A DNA stretch of 64,000 nucleotides from Bacteroidota bacterium (GCA_029570835.1 JAKPTX010000140.1:42479-106478); one strand, 5' to 3'; positions 7,248-17,147 are shown, numbered from the stretch's first letter. The notes: a model not told the origin generated them from the letters alone. Made by a program: numbers and translations.

Positions 7248-9628
7248 GGCTTAATTTTAAAATTCCAGGTTATTGATGGGATGATCGGGAAAAGGCTCAC
7301 CTTATAAGCCTTAGTTGCAATTTGTTGGTCGGTGGTCATAGAAGAGTCAAAGTAAATATAGAAAGGATTTTTGCGATTATAAAGGTTATAGATAGAGAAA
7401 TTGAGACCGGACTCAAATTTTCTTCTTTTCAAAAACTGCCAATTAACGGAAAGATCCAAACGATGATAGGCCGGCATTCGGTATGCATTGCGGTCGCTAT
7501 ACTCTGTCATCAGAGTTCCGTTGTAGAAATAGTAACTCACAGGAATTGTCATACTATTACCGGAAGCATAGACCCAAACCAAAGAAACCGTTATGATTTG
7601 TGGAATTACTTCATAATTCAGATTGATTGAAACATCATGTCTACGATCATACTTCGCATAAAACCAAGCTCCATCATTCAGGTCATCAAATTGTCTTTTG
7701 GTATAAGAAAGTGTATAGCCTATAAACCCATGTAATTTTCCTGTCGTTTTGGCAACATAGAACTCTACACCATACGATTTCCCCCTTCCGAAGGTGTACA
7801 ATTGATCTTGATCTTGCATCATACTTGCCACATCCATCCCTTCTTTATACTCAACTAAATTATTCATCAATTTATAATATCCATCGATGTAAGTTTCTAT
7901 ACTATTATCTTTAAAGTTTTTAAACAATCCCAACGAAAAATGATGTCCTTGTTGAGGTTTAATAAACTCTGTTGACGGCACCCATACATCGGTTGGCAAG
8001 GTAATGGAAGCCATTGAGACCTGATGTAAAGGTTGATAATTGAGGGTATAAGAGAGTTTGATTGAAGCAGATTTACTGATCATCCAACGAGTAGATACTC
8101 GAGGTTCCCAGTAGGTGTAATGAAATATGGGTTCTCCCAATTTGTAGATCAGAGAGTCAGTGAGTTTTTGCTCATCATCAAAAACATAACGGGTAAAGGG
8201 ACCTACATGTTGAAAAAATGTATATCTCAAGCCGCCATTCAATGTTAACCAATCTGTTATTTTCCACTCCTCCTGAATGTAGAAGGCGAGTTCATTGGCG
8301 TAGAAAGGAGGAGAATCGGGTATGTCGATTCTATTTTCCATTTCATCAGATTCAAACACAGTAGGACGGAAAGTATGAAAAGTGTATTGCACTCCCCCTC
8401 TCAAGTAATGTTTCGAGTTAGGTAAATAGGAGAGTTCACTTTTAAGAGTATAGTCTCTTACTCCTGAATTGATTCCAAAACTGGAATTCCCCTGATCCAG
8501 GGAAGTTCCAAAATCATAATCACTCAATATCAGCGAAGTATTCAAAAAGAATTGAGGAGAAATAATCCAGTTCCATCGGGTAGAGATTGCTCCATTACTC
8601 CACTTAAAAATCGCGGACATATCCTGATTTTTAGACTTAAATCCATAAGAATCATTACCATAATAAGCCCCCACATAGATTCTATGTTTATCATTAATGA
8701 TCCAATTCATTTTCCCATTTAAGTCATAAAAGAAGAACTTTACTCCTTTCATTGGAGAATCTTTGGGCAAAAAAGGTTGAATAAGATAATCAATATAAGT
8801 TCTTCTGGCACTAACAATAAAGGAGGCTTTATTCTTTTTGATAGGTCCCTGCACTGTCAGCCTGGAAAAAATCAATCCTATTCCTCCATCAATCTCATAT
8901 TTTTTCAGATTTCCCTCTTTTTGAGTTACATCCAGGATTGAGGAGAGTCTTCCCCCATATTGAGCCGGAATCCCCGACTTATGGATCTCCACTCCTTTAA
9001 CTGCATCCGCGTTAAAAATGGAGAAAAAGCCGAAAAGGTGTCCTGCGTTATAAATAGGTGCATCATCAAGAAGTATCAGATTTTGATCCGCATTACCCCC
9101 TCTTACATAGAAGCCGGTATTTCCTTCCGATCCGGATTGGATTCCCGGAAGCAGTTGGATCGATTTCAAGATATCCACTTCACCCATCAAGGCCGGCATG
9201 CTTTTGATTGTCTCAATCTTCATCTCCATTCGCCCAACCTGGGCACTCTGCACGTTCTGATCCGGCCTTTTACCCATTATCTCCACCTCTTCCCCTCTGA
9301 TTGATGTAGGAATTAACTCCACATCAAGTCTCAGATTACGATCCAAATAGATCAACGTATCAAAATCGGCATATCCCATATAGGAGATGGTCAAATTGTA
9401 CCACTTTTTATTGACAGTTAGAGAATAGAAACCGGCAGAATTGGAAACCACACCCGATGTTTGATACGGTGCACCGGTATCCTTTGCAACCACGATAGCG
9501 CTCATTATAGATTCTCCACTGGATTGGTCTCTAATCATCCCCGAAAGGGAATATTTCTGAGAAAAAAGATTACCCAAAGAGAAAAAAAATATACAAGTAA
9601 CTAATACTGTGTGCTTTATAGAAAACAT
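7244..9628 (-). CDS. TonB-dependent receptor with carboxypeptidase-like N-domain
   Basis: Outer-membrane active importer. Seen: signal peptide MFSIKHTVLVTCIFFFSLG, a CarboxypepD_reg-like domain (YSLSGMIRDQSSGESIMSAIV), a plug domain (MPALMGEVDILKSIQLLPG, GFYVRGGNADQNLILLDDAP) and a long beta-barrel ending in aromatic strands (WNFKIKP). An ATG at 9652 exists in frame, but it lies inside the -7 element at 9650-9657, so the start at 9628 (about 794 aa) is preferred. The next gene is a coupled DUF4249 lipoprotein. Substrate not deducible from sequence. Confidence 0.93.
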   Translation of the reverse strand: MFSIKHTVLVTCIFFFSLGNLFSQKYSLSGMIRDQSSGESIMSAIVVAKDTGAPYQTSGVVSNSAGFYSLTVNKKWYNLTISYMGYADFDTLIYLDRNLRLDVELIPTSIRGEEVEIMGKRPDQNVQSAQVGRMEMKIETIKSMPALMGEVDILKSIQLLPGIQSGSEGNTGFYVRGGNADQNLILLDDAPIYNAGHLFGFFSIFNADAVKGVEIHKSGIPAQYGGRLSSILDVTQKEGNLKKYEIDGGIGLIFSRLTVQGPIKKNKASFIVSARRTYIDYLIQPFLPKDSPMKGVKFFFYDLNGKMNWIINDKHRIYVGAYYGNDSYGFKSKNQDMSAIFKWSNGAISTRWNWIISPQFFLNTSLILSDYDFGTSLDQGNSSFGINSGVRDYTLKSELSYLPNSKHYLRGGVQYTFHTFRPTVFESDEMENRIDIPDSPPFYANELAFYIQEEWKITDWLTLNGGLRYTFFQHVGPFTRYVFDDEQKLTDSLIYKLGEPIFHYTYWEPRVSTRWMISKSASIKLSYTLNYQPLHQVSMASITLPTDVWVPSTEFIKPQQGHHFSLGLFKNFKDNSIETYIDGYYKLMNNLVEYKEGMDVASMMQDQDQLYTFGRGKSYGVEFYVAKTTGKLHGFIGYTLSYTKRQFDDLNDGAWFYAKYDRRHDVSINLNYEVIPQIITVSLVWVYASGNSMTIPVSYYFYNGTLMTEYSDRNAYRMPAYHRLDLSVNWQFLKRRKFESGLNFSIYNLYNRKNPFYIYFDSSMTTDQQIATKAYKVSLFPIIPSITWNFKIKP

Positions 9629-9649
9629 TATGCAGAATATATTAAGCGG

Positions 9650-9657
9650 CAAATATA
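9650..9657 (-). promoter_or_regulatory. -7 element of the TonB receptor/DUF4249 operon
   Basis: The minus strand reads TATATTTG, 22 bases before the ATG at 9628. Its position argues against the upstream in-frame ATG at 9652. Confidence 0.5.
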
Positions 9658-9727
9658 ATAAAAAATGTTAAAATAATTAAAAATGATATTTATTTAAAGT
9701 AGGGATGATAAGCTCCGAAAAATAATG

Positions 9728-9735
9728 TAATTTTG
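9728..9735 (+). promoter_or_regulatory. -7 element for pssA
   Basis: TAATTTTG, 15 bases before the ATG at 9750; divergent from the TonB receptor promoter. Confidence 0.5.
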
Positions 9736-9749
9736 CATAAAATTTTTCT

Positions 9750-10463
9750 ATGAAACGACAAATTCCTAACATATTGACCTGTTTTAACTTACTCACAGGA
9801 ACTGTAGCTATACTGCTGGCGTTGCGGGATCAGATTGAGATGGCATCTCTTTTATTGATCCTGGCTGCCATTTTTGATTTCTTAGATGGATTTAGTGCAC
9901 GCTTGCTCAATGCCCAATCTGTAATTGGACCTGATTTGGATTCGTTGGCTGACCTAGTCTCTTTTGGGGTGGCCCCTGCCATGATCGTCTTAGTTTGGAG
10001 TGAGTCTTGTTTTCTCAATTTACCTCCCTATTTACAAACCGATTGGATCTATTTTCTTCGGTATATCATTTTCCTGAATCCAATTCTTGCTGCAGTTCGT
10101 TTAGCCAAATTCAATCATGATGAAAGACAAAAAGAGGCTTTTATAGGATTGGCAACACCGGCAAATGCTTTCTTTTTGGGATTTATTCCCTACGCAGCTG
10201 AGGAGTTAACTCTTTTAGGAAACTATTGGGTTGTATTGAGTGTTACTCTAATATTCTCTCTCCTTTTGGTTGCCAACATCCAAATGTTCTCCTTGAAATT
10301 CACCAATTTTAGGTTTAAAGAAAATCTGATCCGCTACATCTTCTTGTTTCTCAGCCTCATTCTGTTAATCTTATTCCGTTTAGGATCATTCCCGGTGATT
10401 ATATTAATGTATATTCTGTTGTCCTTCGGTATCAGAGTATTTCAACCCATAAATAGATCATGA
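9750..10463 (+). CDS. pssA: CDP-diacylglycerol--serine O-phosphatidyltransferase
   Basis: Integral membrane enzyme that makes phosphatidylserine, the precursor of phosphatidylethanolamine. Seen: the complete CDP-alcohol phosphatidyltransferase motif DG(x2)AR(x8)G(x3)D(x3)D at Asp46-Gly47, Ala50-Arg51, Gly60, Asp64, Asp68, embedded in about seven hydrophobic helices over 237 aa. Starts with MKRQIPNILT, typical of the family. Stop overlaps the next gene's ATG (10460), suggesting an operon pssA-LOG-TonB receptor. Confidence 0.93.
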   Translation: MKRQIPNILTCFNLLTGTVAILLALRDQIEMASLLLILAAIFDFLDGFSARLLNAQSVIGPDLDSLADLVSFGVAPAMIVLVWSESCFLNLPPYLQTDWIYFLRYIIFLNPILAAVRLAKFNHDERQKEAFIGLATPANAFFLGFIPYAAEELTLLGNYWVVLSVTLIFSLLLVANIQMFSLKFTNFRFKENLIRYIFLFLSLILLILFRLGSFPVIILMYILLSFGIRVFQPINRS

Positions 10464-11053
10464 TGAAGTACCAATCGATAGCTCTTTTTTGTGGATCATC
10501 TGAGGGAAAGGAGCCCATTTATGTGCAAGCTGCTCAAGAGTTTGGGCGTGCGTGTGCCCAAAAAGGAATCACCTTGTACTATGGAGGTGCTGCTTTGGGT
10601 TTGATGAAATCTGCCGCAGATGCTTCCCGTGAAGCGGGCGGCCGTGTGGTGGGAATCACCCCCCATTTTTTTTCTAATCGAAGTGTCGTAGATCAAACTA
10701 TCCTAGATATGCGTGTCGTGGAATCCATGAGTGAACGGAAACAAGAGTTTGAAAAATTAGCCGATGCTTTTGTTGTTTTACCCGGAGGATACGGGACCCT
10801 GGATGAACTGTTTGAGATAGTAACCGATGCACAATTAGGATTGCATCACAAACCCATTGTAATTTTGAATACCGGGGGATATTATAACCATCTGATTCAA
10901 TTACTGAATCACTTTAATCGAGAGGGATTTTTGAGAGATTTTCACCATCAACTTCTCTCCTTTGTAGATCAGGTTGATGAGATATTTATTCAGTTGGAAC
11001 AATATCAAAACAGCAATGACCCAAAATGGTTAAAAAAAATCAAAAATGAGTAA
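10460..11053 (+). CDS. LOG-family Rossmann-fold protein (nucleotide 5'-monophosphate phosphoribohydrolase type)
   Basis: Seen: 197 aa with CGSSEGKEP near the N-terminus, YYGGAALGLMKSAADAS, VVESMSERKQEF (Arg93, Lys94) and the signature PGGYGTLDELFE (108-119). Known: LOG/YvdD-type proteins hydrolyse the N-glycosidic bond of cytokinin riboside monophosphates or AMP-like nucleotides; the bacterial substrate is often unsettled. Two adjacent ATGs (10460, 10463); the first overlaps the pssA stop. Cytosolic. Confidence 0.9.
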   Translation: MMKYQSIALFCGSSEGKEPIYVQAAQEFGRACAQKGITLYYGGAALGLMKSAADASREAGGRVVGITPHFFSNRSVVDQTILDMRVVESMSERKQEFEKLADAFVVLPGGYGTLDELFEIVTDAQLGLHHKPIVILNTGGYYNHLIQLLNHFNREGFLRDFHHQLLSFVDQVDEIFIQLEQYQNSNDPKWLKKIKNE

Positions 11054-11059
11054 AACTGC

Positions 11060-13096
11060 ATGATGAAGCGCTCCTATATATTCTTGTTTCTGTCACTAAT
11101 TTCACTTTTCTCCTTTGCTCAAGACGACTCTTTACGGAGGGAAACAATTGAAGAGTTTGTCGTTTCAGGGGAAGCTGTCCCCTCTTCCATCTTCTCCATC
11201 CAACCTCTACAGTATGTCCCCAAAAAAAGGATGGAGATCATCTCCTCTTTTCAAATCAGCGAGATCGTCAAGCACTTAGCCGGCACTGTAGTGAAAGATT
11301 ATGGCGGTATCGGGGGGATGAAAACAGTCTCAGTACGCGGTATGGGAACGCAACACACCGGTGTAGTGTACAACGGTGTAATCTGGTCTGATGTCCAAAA
11401 CGGACAGGTCGATATCAGCAAGTTCGACATGGAATTCACCCGGTCCATTGCACTGACCAACGGTTTATATGATCAGATTTTGGCGCCGGCACGGATGCAC
11501 TCCTACGCAGCTGTGCTCAACATTTACCCCGTACTGCATCAGTTCAGTAAAGATCGCAATAGCACTTTTCGTTTCGGTTTGAACACCGGTTCTTTTTATT
11601 TCTTTAATCCTACACTACAGTGGTCACAAAAAATTGCGCCTTCAAAAACAAAAAAATGGAATGGTAGCGCTGCGATTACCGCATCTTTGATCAGTCTGAG
11701 AGGCGATTACCCTTTTCAACTACAATATGGAAATATTGGGGATTCTACCTCAATTGAAAGGAGAAAAAACAGTGATCTCTTCTCTTTCCAGACTGAAGGT
11801 TCCATGCAGTGGAACAAAAAAGACAACAGCGCCTCTTTTTTAATTCATCTTTTTCATTATCAATCTGAAAGAGGGATTCCGGGTGCAGTAATCTGGTACA
11901 ATCCCACTGCCGATGAACGTTTGTGGGATGCTACTCAATTTATTCAGGCTCAATACAGCCATTTCTTTAAATCGGGATGGGCATACCGCTCCATATTGAA
12001 AGCCAACCATGCTTATACCCGATACTTAGATCCCACTTTTCTAAGTAGTGAAGGGAAAATGGATCACCGATACTCCCAAAATGAGTTTTATATGTCGCAG
12101 ATAGGCTCATACAGAAGCCGTGCATGGGAGGTAACTATAGCGCAAGATCTGTTTTACAACAACCTGTTTGCTAACATCTTAAATTTTCCTAATCCAATCC
12201 GTCTCAACAGCTTAAGTTCGCTTAATGCCAATTACCGATACAAACAGTTTCATTTCAATGGAACCCTGCTCTACACCTATGTTTACAATCACTCTCAAAA
12301 GGCGGAAACTCACCCACCCTATAAGAAACTCTCACCTGCATTGGGAATATCATGGCAACCATGGAAGCAACAAAAACTCCACTTGCGTACATTTTACAAA
12401 AACATTTACCGACTTCCCACCTTCAACGACCTCTATTACAGAGAGTTTGGCAATCTGGATTTGGATCCTGAAAATACCCATCAGTGGAATGTCGGCATAA
12501 CCTATTACACTCCATACTATCGGGACAGAGGATCGTTCCATATCACTTTGGATGCCTATTACAACATTATTGAAAATAAGATTGTTGCTATTCCAACGCG
12601 CAATCTTTTTGTATGGAGTATGCAAAATTATGGCATTGTCCATGCCAAAGGGATTGATTTGACGCTACAGAATCAATTTCAGTTTAAAAACAACTCAACC
12701 CTTTATTTTTCAGGATCTTATACCCTTCAGAAAGCGATCGACCTCACCGACCCCGAAAATAAAACTTACGGACACCAACTACCTTACACACCGATTCATT
12801 ACGGCAGCCTCTCGCTCTCCTATCTCTGCAAGATTGGACAGTTCAGCTATAATTTAGTGATGTCGGGGGATCGCTACAGCTCTGCTCAGAATATCCCACA
12901 AAATCACTTGAGAGGCTATCAGGAACAGAGTATCAGTTATGGAAAAGAGTTCCCCTTGAAACTCAAAACTTGCTCCCCCTTTTTAGGATTTAAAATAGAA
13001 ATGATTAATATAATCGGTACTCAATATGAGATTATCCGAAACTACCCCATGCCGGGCAGAAGTTTTCGAGGCAAAATCACCTTCCGGTGTGAATAA
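11060..13096 (+). CDS. TonB-dependent receptor (BtuB-like size)
   Basis: Outer-membrane transporter of 678 aa. Seen: signal peptide (YIFLFLSLISLFSFAQ), a plug domain with ISEIVKHLAGTVVKDYGGIGGMKTVSVRG, then a barrel rich in aromatic strands. No N-terminal carboxypeptidase-like extension, unlike the receptor at 7.2-9.6 kb. It follows the LOG gene by 6 bases, so it is probably in the pssA operon. The substrate (siderophore, cobalamin or other) cannot be read from sequence. Confidence 0.9.
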   Translation: MMKRSYIFLFLSLISLFSFAQDDSLRRETIEEFVVSGEAVPSSIFSIQPLQYVPKKRMEIISSFQISEIVKHLAGTVVKDYGGIGGMKTVSVRGMGTQHTGVVYNGVIWSDVQNGQVDISKFDMEFTRSIALTNGLYDQILAPARMHSYAAVLNIYPVLHQFSKDRNSTFRFGLNTGSFYFFNPTLQWSQKIAPSKTKKWNGSAAITASLISLRGDYPFQLQYGNIGDSTSIERRKNSDLFSFQTEGSMQWNKKDNSASFLIHLFHYQSERGIPGAVIWYNPTADERLWDATQFIQAQYSHFFKSGWAYRSILKANHAYTRYLDPTFLSSEGKMDHRYSQNEFYMSQIGSYRSRAWEVTIAQDLFYNNLFANILNFPNPIRLNSLSSLNANYRYKQFHFNGTLLYTYVYNHSQKAETHPPYKKLSPALGISWQPWKQQKLHLRTFYKNIYRLPTFNDLYYREFGNLDLDPENTHQWNVGITYYTPYYRDRGSFHITLDAYYNIIENKIVAIPTRNLFVWSMQNYGIVHAKGIDLTLQNQFQFKNNSTLYFSGSYTLQKAIDLTDPENKTYGHQLPYTPIHYGSLSLSYLCKIGQFSYNLVMSGDRYSSAQNIPQNHLRGYQEQSISYGKEFPLKLKTCSPFLGFKIEMINIIGTQYEIIRNYPMPGRSFRGKITFRCE

Positions 13097-13105
13097 AAAA
13101 AATCG

Positions 13106-13113
13106 TATATTTG
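13106..13113 (+). promoter_or_regulatory. -7 element for holB
   Basis: TATATTTG, 24 bases before the ATG at 13138. Confidence 0.5.
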
Positions 13114-13137
13114 TCGGTTGTTTAAATATGAACAGTT

Positions 13138-14295
13138 ATGTTATTCCAAGATCTATTGTGTGATGAGCGTTTGAAGCAGCAACTGATTGGTATGGTTCAG
13201 GAGAAGCGGATCAGTCATGCACAACTTTTCCTTTCCTCTCCGGGGGCACACGCTTTTGCGGTGGCCATCGCTTATGCTCAATACCTCTCCTGTGAAAATC
13301 CTACAGAATCAGACTCCTGCGGTGTATGTCCCTCTTGTCTGATGTATGAAAAGCTCACTCATCCGGATATGCACCTGATCTTTCCCAATACGACTACCAA
13401 AACCGTTAGTAAAGATCCTGATTCCGAACTGTTAGCCGCACCATTCCGTGAGTTTGTATTGGAAAACAACTATCATATTGATATCGACGACTGGATTGCA
13501 TTTTGCGAATCAGGTAATAAGCAACTCACCATCAACAACCGCGACTGTTCCAATATCCTGAGACACAACAGCACCCGTTCCTATAGCGGTGGCTATAAAG
13601 TATTTATTTTGTGGTGTGCCGATCGCCTGTATCACACTGCGGCGCCTAAGCTGTTAAAAACCTTGGAAGAACCGGAACCCAACACACTGTTCATCCTGAT
13701 TACAGAGGAGTATGAGAAGATATTAAGTACGATTTTATCCAGAACACAACTGGTTAAGATCCCCCCTATCCATAAAGAAACCATAGCCAAACAACTGATT
13801 ATCGATTTCAGCATCTCTGAACAAAGAGCTCAGGATATAGCAAATATTTCTGAAGGAGATTATCGGAGAGCCCGTTCATTGGTACAAGATCAGGTCCTCT
13901 TGAATGAAAATTTAAATTATTTCTTAACCTTTTTTAGCAGCGTTGTTGCCTTAGCACAGAAAAGAGCGAGTGATCAGATCAAGTATAACGAAGTAACTGA
14001 AATGATTCGGGAGTTAGGGAATCAAGGACGAGAACGCTCAAAAAGTTTCCTCAAGTATATGCTGCAATCATTCCGCAATATTCTGATGCTGAATGTCGGC
14101 AATAAGGAGGGGGTCATCACAACGGCAAAAGAATTGAAGGAGTTTGAAACATTTCAATCTTACATCACAGTCAGAAACTCCGGAAAGATACTGGATGAGT
14201 GCAATAAAGCGATCTATCACATCGAAAGGAATGTAAGCTACAATCTCGTTTTTAACGATTTGTACTTCACTTTGAGTCAGTTGGTAACCCCTTAG
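13138..14295 (+). CDS. holB: DNA polymerase III subunit delta'
   Basis: Stator subunit of the clamp loader. Seen: 385 aa; AAA+ fold in which the P-loop position is degenerate (SSPGAHAF at 33-40 instead of GxxGxGKT), as known for many delta' subunits that do not bind ATP; a zinc module with Cys52, Cys61, Cys64 and Cys67 (CGVCPSC); LLKTLEEPEPNTLFILI and an SRT sensor motif. The 3' end overlaps the convergent OstA-like gene by 29 bases, so transcripts of the two will be complementary at their ends. Confidence 0.92.
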   Translation: MLFQDLLCDERLKQQLIGMVQEKRISHAQLFLSSPGAHAFAVAIAYAQYLSCENPTESDSCGVCPSCLMYEKLTHPDMHLIFPNTTTKTVSKDPDSELLAAPFREFVLENNYHIDIDDWIAFCESGNKQLTINNRDCSNILRHNSTRSYSGGYKVFILWCADRLYHTAAPKLLKTLEEPEPNTLFILITEEYEKILSTILSRTQLVKIPPIHKETIAKQLIIDFSISEQRAQDIANISEGDYRRARSLVQDQVLLNENLNYFLTFFSSVVALAQKRASDQIKYNEVTEMIRELGNQGRERSKSFLKYMLQSFRNILMLNVGNKEGVITTAKELKEFETFQSYITVRNSGKILDECNKAIYHIERNVSYNLVFNDLYFTLSQLVTP

Positions 14296-15814
14296 TTTCT
14301 TTCTCCCGGGGCATCGGATCCTTAAAAATATCCTCAATCGATTTAGGTCGATAAAAATCTAAAAAGCGGAAATCCTTCAAAAAGCGATCATCCCACGGCA
14401 ATTCTTTGTCTGCATAGATCTTCCCATCCGGGGCGTTATAAAAGAGGATCTGAGCTATTTTATTATCTTCAAATATCAACACCATCTCCGAAGTAAACGA
14501 GACATTGATTCCAATCAACGCCGTATCCTCATCCAGAATATAGTAGATGGCTTCTGCATTATTGATCACATCGACTCGTTCCAGTTGTTTTTCAGTAATA
14601 TACCCGACTACCGTTGCCCCTTTTATCTGGTTAAACTCCGTATTTTCAAAAAGAGCGGTTAATATAAATCCGGACTTAAGCAGATCCAGTCGTGTATGAA
14701 TGGAATCCAAAATAGTAAAACGGATGGTGTCGGCAGTCAGCTGATTTTCTCCGGACCAAATCACCGGATTATAATACATTGTCAAAATTGAGTCGGGTAC
14801 AATATAGGCCATAGAGTCACAAGCTCCCTGCAGGTCTACACCAAAAAACTTCACCTTATTGAATGCATGCATCTCAATCGGATTTTGAAGCGTATCGATG
14901 ATCATCCGCAATGTATCCCCGTGGACGTAAAGAGAATCCCCATCGCTGATTAAAATCAACATCGCCCTGTCGGTTACCCAGGAAAGACCACCACTCTCAC
15001 TGTATTCCACATACTCCCCTTTCACAATATATCCTTGAGAGGTGTCCGCCATCGTTACATCCCCTTTTCCAATCCCAAATTCAATATTCTTATCATAAAA
15101 AAGGGTATCACCGGTCAATATCTGATTTTCGTTATAGAACTCGACACTATCTATCAGATTAGCCTGGTCATTATGCGTATCATACCAGCCGGAATGAGTA
15201 ATGATCCGGTTCTTTTCCGAAACCAATTCCGTTCTGGATATAAAGTAAACAATCTTATCTTCAGTGTGATAGCTGAGTGAATCACATTTCATAGTATAAG
15301 AATCGTTGACTAACGTAACATCCCCGTACAGAAAAACCATTTTAGTTTTAGTGTAATAATACCCTTGATCACTGGTCAAAGTATCTTTTTGAGTGATCAT
15401 TTTCCCCCAGACCGGGTAGTAGCCCACATCCAGTTCACTATCATATTTCAGAATATTAGTGTACAGTGCAGACTGGTTATCTTTCAGAATTACATTACCG
15501 GAGATATTACTCAATTTTGTATTTCCTTCATACACAACCTGATCGCCGTATAGAGTTACGGAGTCATTGATATGGATCCGTACCGGACTCCCAAACGCAA
15601 TCAGATAGTTTTCACGAGGATAATTGTAAGCACTATCGCAATAGCCGATTGTATTATCATGTTTAAAGACCACATTGCCCACCAACTTCTCAATTCCGGG
15701 AAAGCTTTCATCATCATGGTAGGCCCAATCCGCCCGATACACAATCTTTTTTTGTGCGGTAACTCCCAAAGAGAAGAGCAACAGAAACCCTATCAACAGC
15801 CATCTCAACCTCAT
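14267..15814 (-). CDS. OstA/LptA-like periplasmic protein
   Basis: Seen: 515 aa; signal peptide (RWLLIGFLLLFSLGVTAQ) and repeated beta-jellyroll-like strands in which segments such as GNVVFKHDNTIGYCDSA and GNVILKDNQSAL recur, the pattern of OstA-like N-terminal domains. Known: LptA/OstA proteins bridge lipopolysaccharide from the inner to the outer membrane; in Bacteroidota a large OstA-like protein of about this size is common. Function as an LPS or envelope-lipid chaperone is inferred. It shares 29 bases with holB at its 3' end and is 3 bases downstream of the MORN lipoprotein gene (operon). Confidence 0.87.
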   Translation of the reverse strand: MRLRWLLIGFLLLFSLGVTAQKKIVYRADWAYHDDESFPGIEKLVGNVVFKHDNTIGYCDSAYNYPRENYLIAFGSPVRIHINDSVTLYGDQVVYEGNTKLSNISGNVILKDNQSALYTNILKYDSELDVGYYPVWGKMITQKDTLTSDQGYYYTKTKMVFLYGDVTLVNDSYTMKCDSLSYHTEDKIVYFISRTELVSEKNRIITHSGWYDTHNDQANLIDSVEFYNENQILTGDTLFYDKNIEFGIGKGDVTMADTSQGYIVKGEYVEYSESGGLSWVTDRAMLILISDGDSLYVHGDTLRMIIDTLQNPIEMHAFNKVKFFGVDLQGACDSMAYIVPDSILTMYYNPVIWSGENQLTADTIRFTILDSIHTRLDLLKSGFILTALFENTEFNQIKGATVVGYITEKQLERVDVINNAEAIYYILDEDTALIGINVSFTSEMVLIFEDNKIAQILFYNAPDGKIYADKELPWDDRFLKDFRFLDFYRPKSIEDIFKDPMPREKETKGLPTDSK

Positions 15815-15817
15815 ACT

Positions 15818-16480
15818 TTACTCTTCTGTAGTTTCGGTACTGCTCACAATCCGATCTTCATGAAATTGAATCACCTTTTCCACAGTTCCATCCGGATTAT
15901 AGTAAGTTTCCGGTCCCTCCTTAACCCCTTTAGAGTAAGTCGTAACCCTGGCTTTTACACCATTATGATCGTAGGCAATCTGCTCTCCACTTCCCCCGGT
16001 GAAATGCGCTTCACCCATCAAAAAACCTCTTTCGTCATAAAAGAGCCACTCCCCTTCCTGCAAGTCATCTTTGTAAGCGCCTTTAGACAAAAGCACCCCA
16101 TTCTCATGCCATGTACTGTGAGGACCCTCCTTAATGCCATTTTTATAGGTAGTTTCCGTAAGGATTTGTCCCTTCTGAGTATAACTTCTTTCAACCCCAT
16201 CCAATACATCACGATTATAGTTAGCTTCATACTCAATATTGCCATTGAAATAAAAACGCTTAAAGGAACCATGTTTTTGTCCACGAACCATGTATGCTTC
16301 CATAATCACCGTGCCGTAATTCTTATTAAAGTACTTGGTAATCCCATGTTCCTTTCCATTTCGATAGTGTGTTTCCGACTTCAGCAGCCCGTTGGGATAA
16401 TATTCATACTTCGTCTTAGTACACGAAGTAACTAATAACGAAATAGTTAACACAAAAAATAACAATCTCACCGCTCTCAT
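15818..16480 (-). CDS. MORN-variant-repeat lipoprotein
   Basis: Seen: 220 aa; lipobox SLLVTSC with Cys20, then five or six repeats of about 23 residues of the form YYPNG.L.....Y.NG...G....Y...G (for example YEYYPNGLLKSETHYRNGKEHG split over 30-52). This is the MORN_2/YwqK-type repeat. Known: such repeats form beta-hairpin ladders; a specific function is not established. Just upstream of the OstA-like gene in the same direction, so probably an envelope operon. Confidence 0.87.
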   Translation of the reverse strand: MRAVRLLFFVLTISLLVTSCTKTKYEYYPNGLLKSETHYRNGKEHGITKYFNKNYGTVIMEAYMVRGQKHGSFKRFYFNGNIEYEANYNRDVLDGVERSYTQKGQILTETTYKNGIKEGPHSTWHENGVLLSKGAYKDDLQEGEWLFYDERGFLMGEAHFTGGSGEQIAYDHNGVKARVTTYSKGVKEGPETYYNPDGTVEKVIQFHEDRIVSSTETTEE

Positions 16481-16644
16481 AATTTCTCTTTAAATGAACC
16501 TGTAAAAATATAAAATTTTTCGACACCCTCCCCCGAGAATTTTGCAAAGCCCTTTTTTGAAGGTGGAAATCGGAAGGCGGAAGGCGGAGGGCGGAATGAT
16601 TTCGGATTTCGGATTTCGGAATGGCATAAATCACGTTTTATGTC

Positions 16645-16668
16645 AGAGACGCAAAGCATTGCGTCTTT
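16645..16668. repeat. REP palindrome, AGACGCAA/TTGCGTCT family
   Basis: AGACGCAA (16647-16654), AGCA loop, TTGCGTCT (16659-16666). The same palindrome recurs five more times in the window, clustered around the RAYT gene at 46.7 kb. Confidence 0.8.
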
Positions 16669-16750
16669 ACAGCCGCGTTCAATTTTAATTTAAACCCCGT
16701 AATTCGTAATTGGATTTCATTCCGCCTTCCGATTTCCGCCTTCCGCCTTT

Positions 16751-17062
16751 ACTTCTTTTTTCTTCTTTTTGGAATAAAAAAAAACAGGGGGCAGGTAAAG
16801 CATCCCTTTTGGGTCATTTCGTTTCCCCACTCTGGAAAATTTTTCATTTATGGAATGTGTGCCTTCGAGAGGCATACGGATCGGTTTGTGTTAACTCGGG
16901 GTGCGACTTGAAGTCGCGCCCCGAATACAGACTTACCCATCTCGTAATCCTTAATTATTACTACATATCTAAGACGGAAAACATTGCCGAGTGGGGAAAT
17001 AGAATATCAAAAGAGCAACACCCATTCTGCCCCCCCAATTATTTAAAATACCAAATAAGAAA
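16751..17062. mobile_element. MITE-like element with inverted GTGGGG/CTGCCCCC ends
   Basis: The left arm (through CAGGGGGCAGG to TTTCCCCACTC near 16835) and the right arm (GAGTGGGGAAAT at 16989 through CTGCCCCCCC to about 17050) are imperfect inverted copies some 70 bases long. The centre contains a 29-base palindrome at 16896-16924 with arms TCGGGG/CCCCGA and GCGACTT/AAGTCGC. Single arms of the same family occur at 33.0, 35.2, 47.4, 47.7 and 50.6 kb. No transposase inside. Confidence 0.5.
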
Positions 17063-17147
17063 TTAGAATATGAAATCAAGGCGTAAGTTGAAGGCGAAAG
17101 GCGAAATAATTCTAATTGAAAGATTCCGAAAATCCGAAATTTTTCTA

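Noticed and set aside
13138..14295. Broken P-loop in the delta' subunit as a mutation
   Set aside because: A degenerate Walker A is normal for many delta' subunits, so it is not evidence of decay.
15572..16435. A 287-codon plus-strand frame
   Set aside because: It is a shadow of the OstA-like and MORN-repeat genes on the other strand, whose codons, signal peptides and repeats are clear.
16710..17066. A 118-codon frame in the intergenic region
   Set aside because: It is made almost entirely of heptad and MITE-like repeats and has no protein signature.
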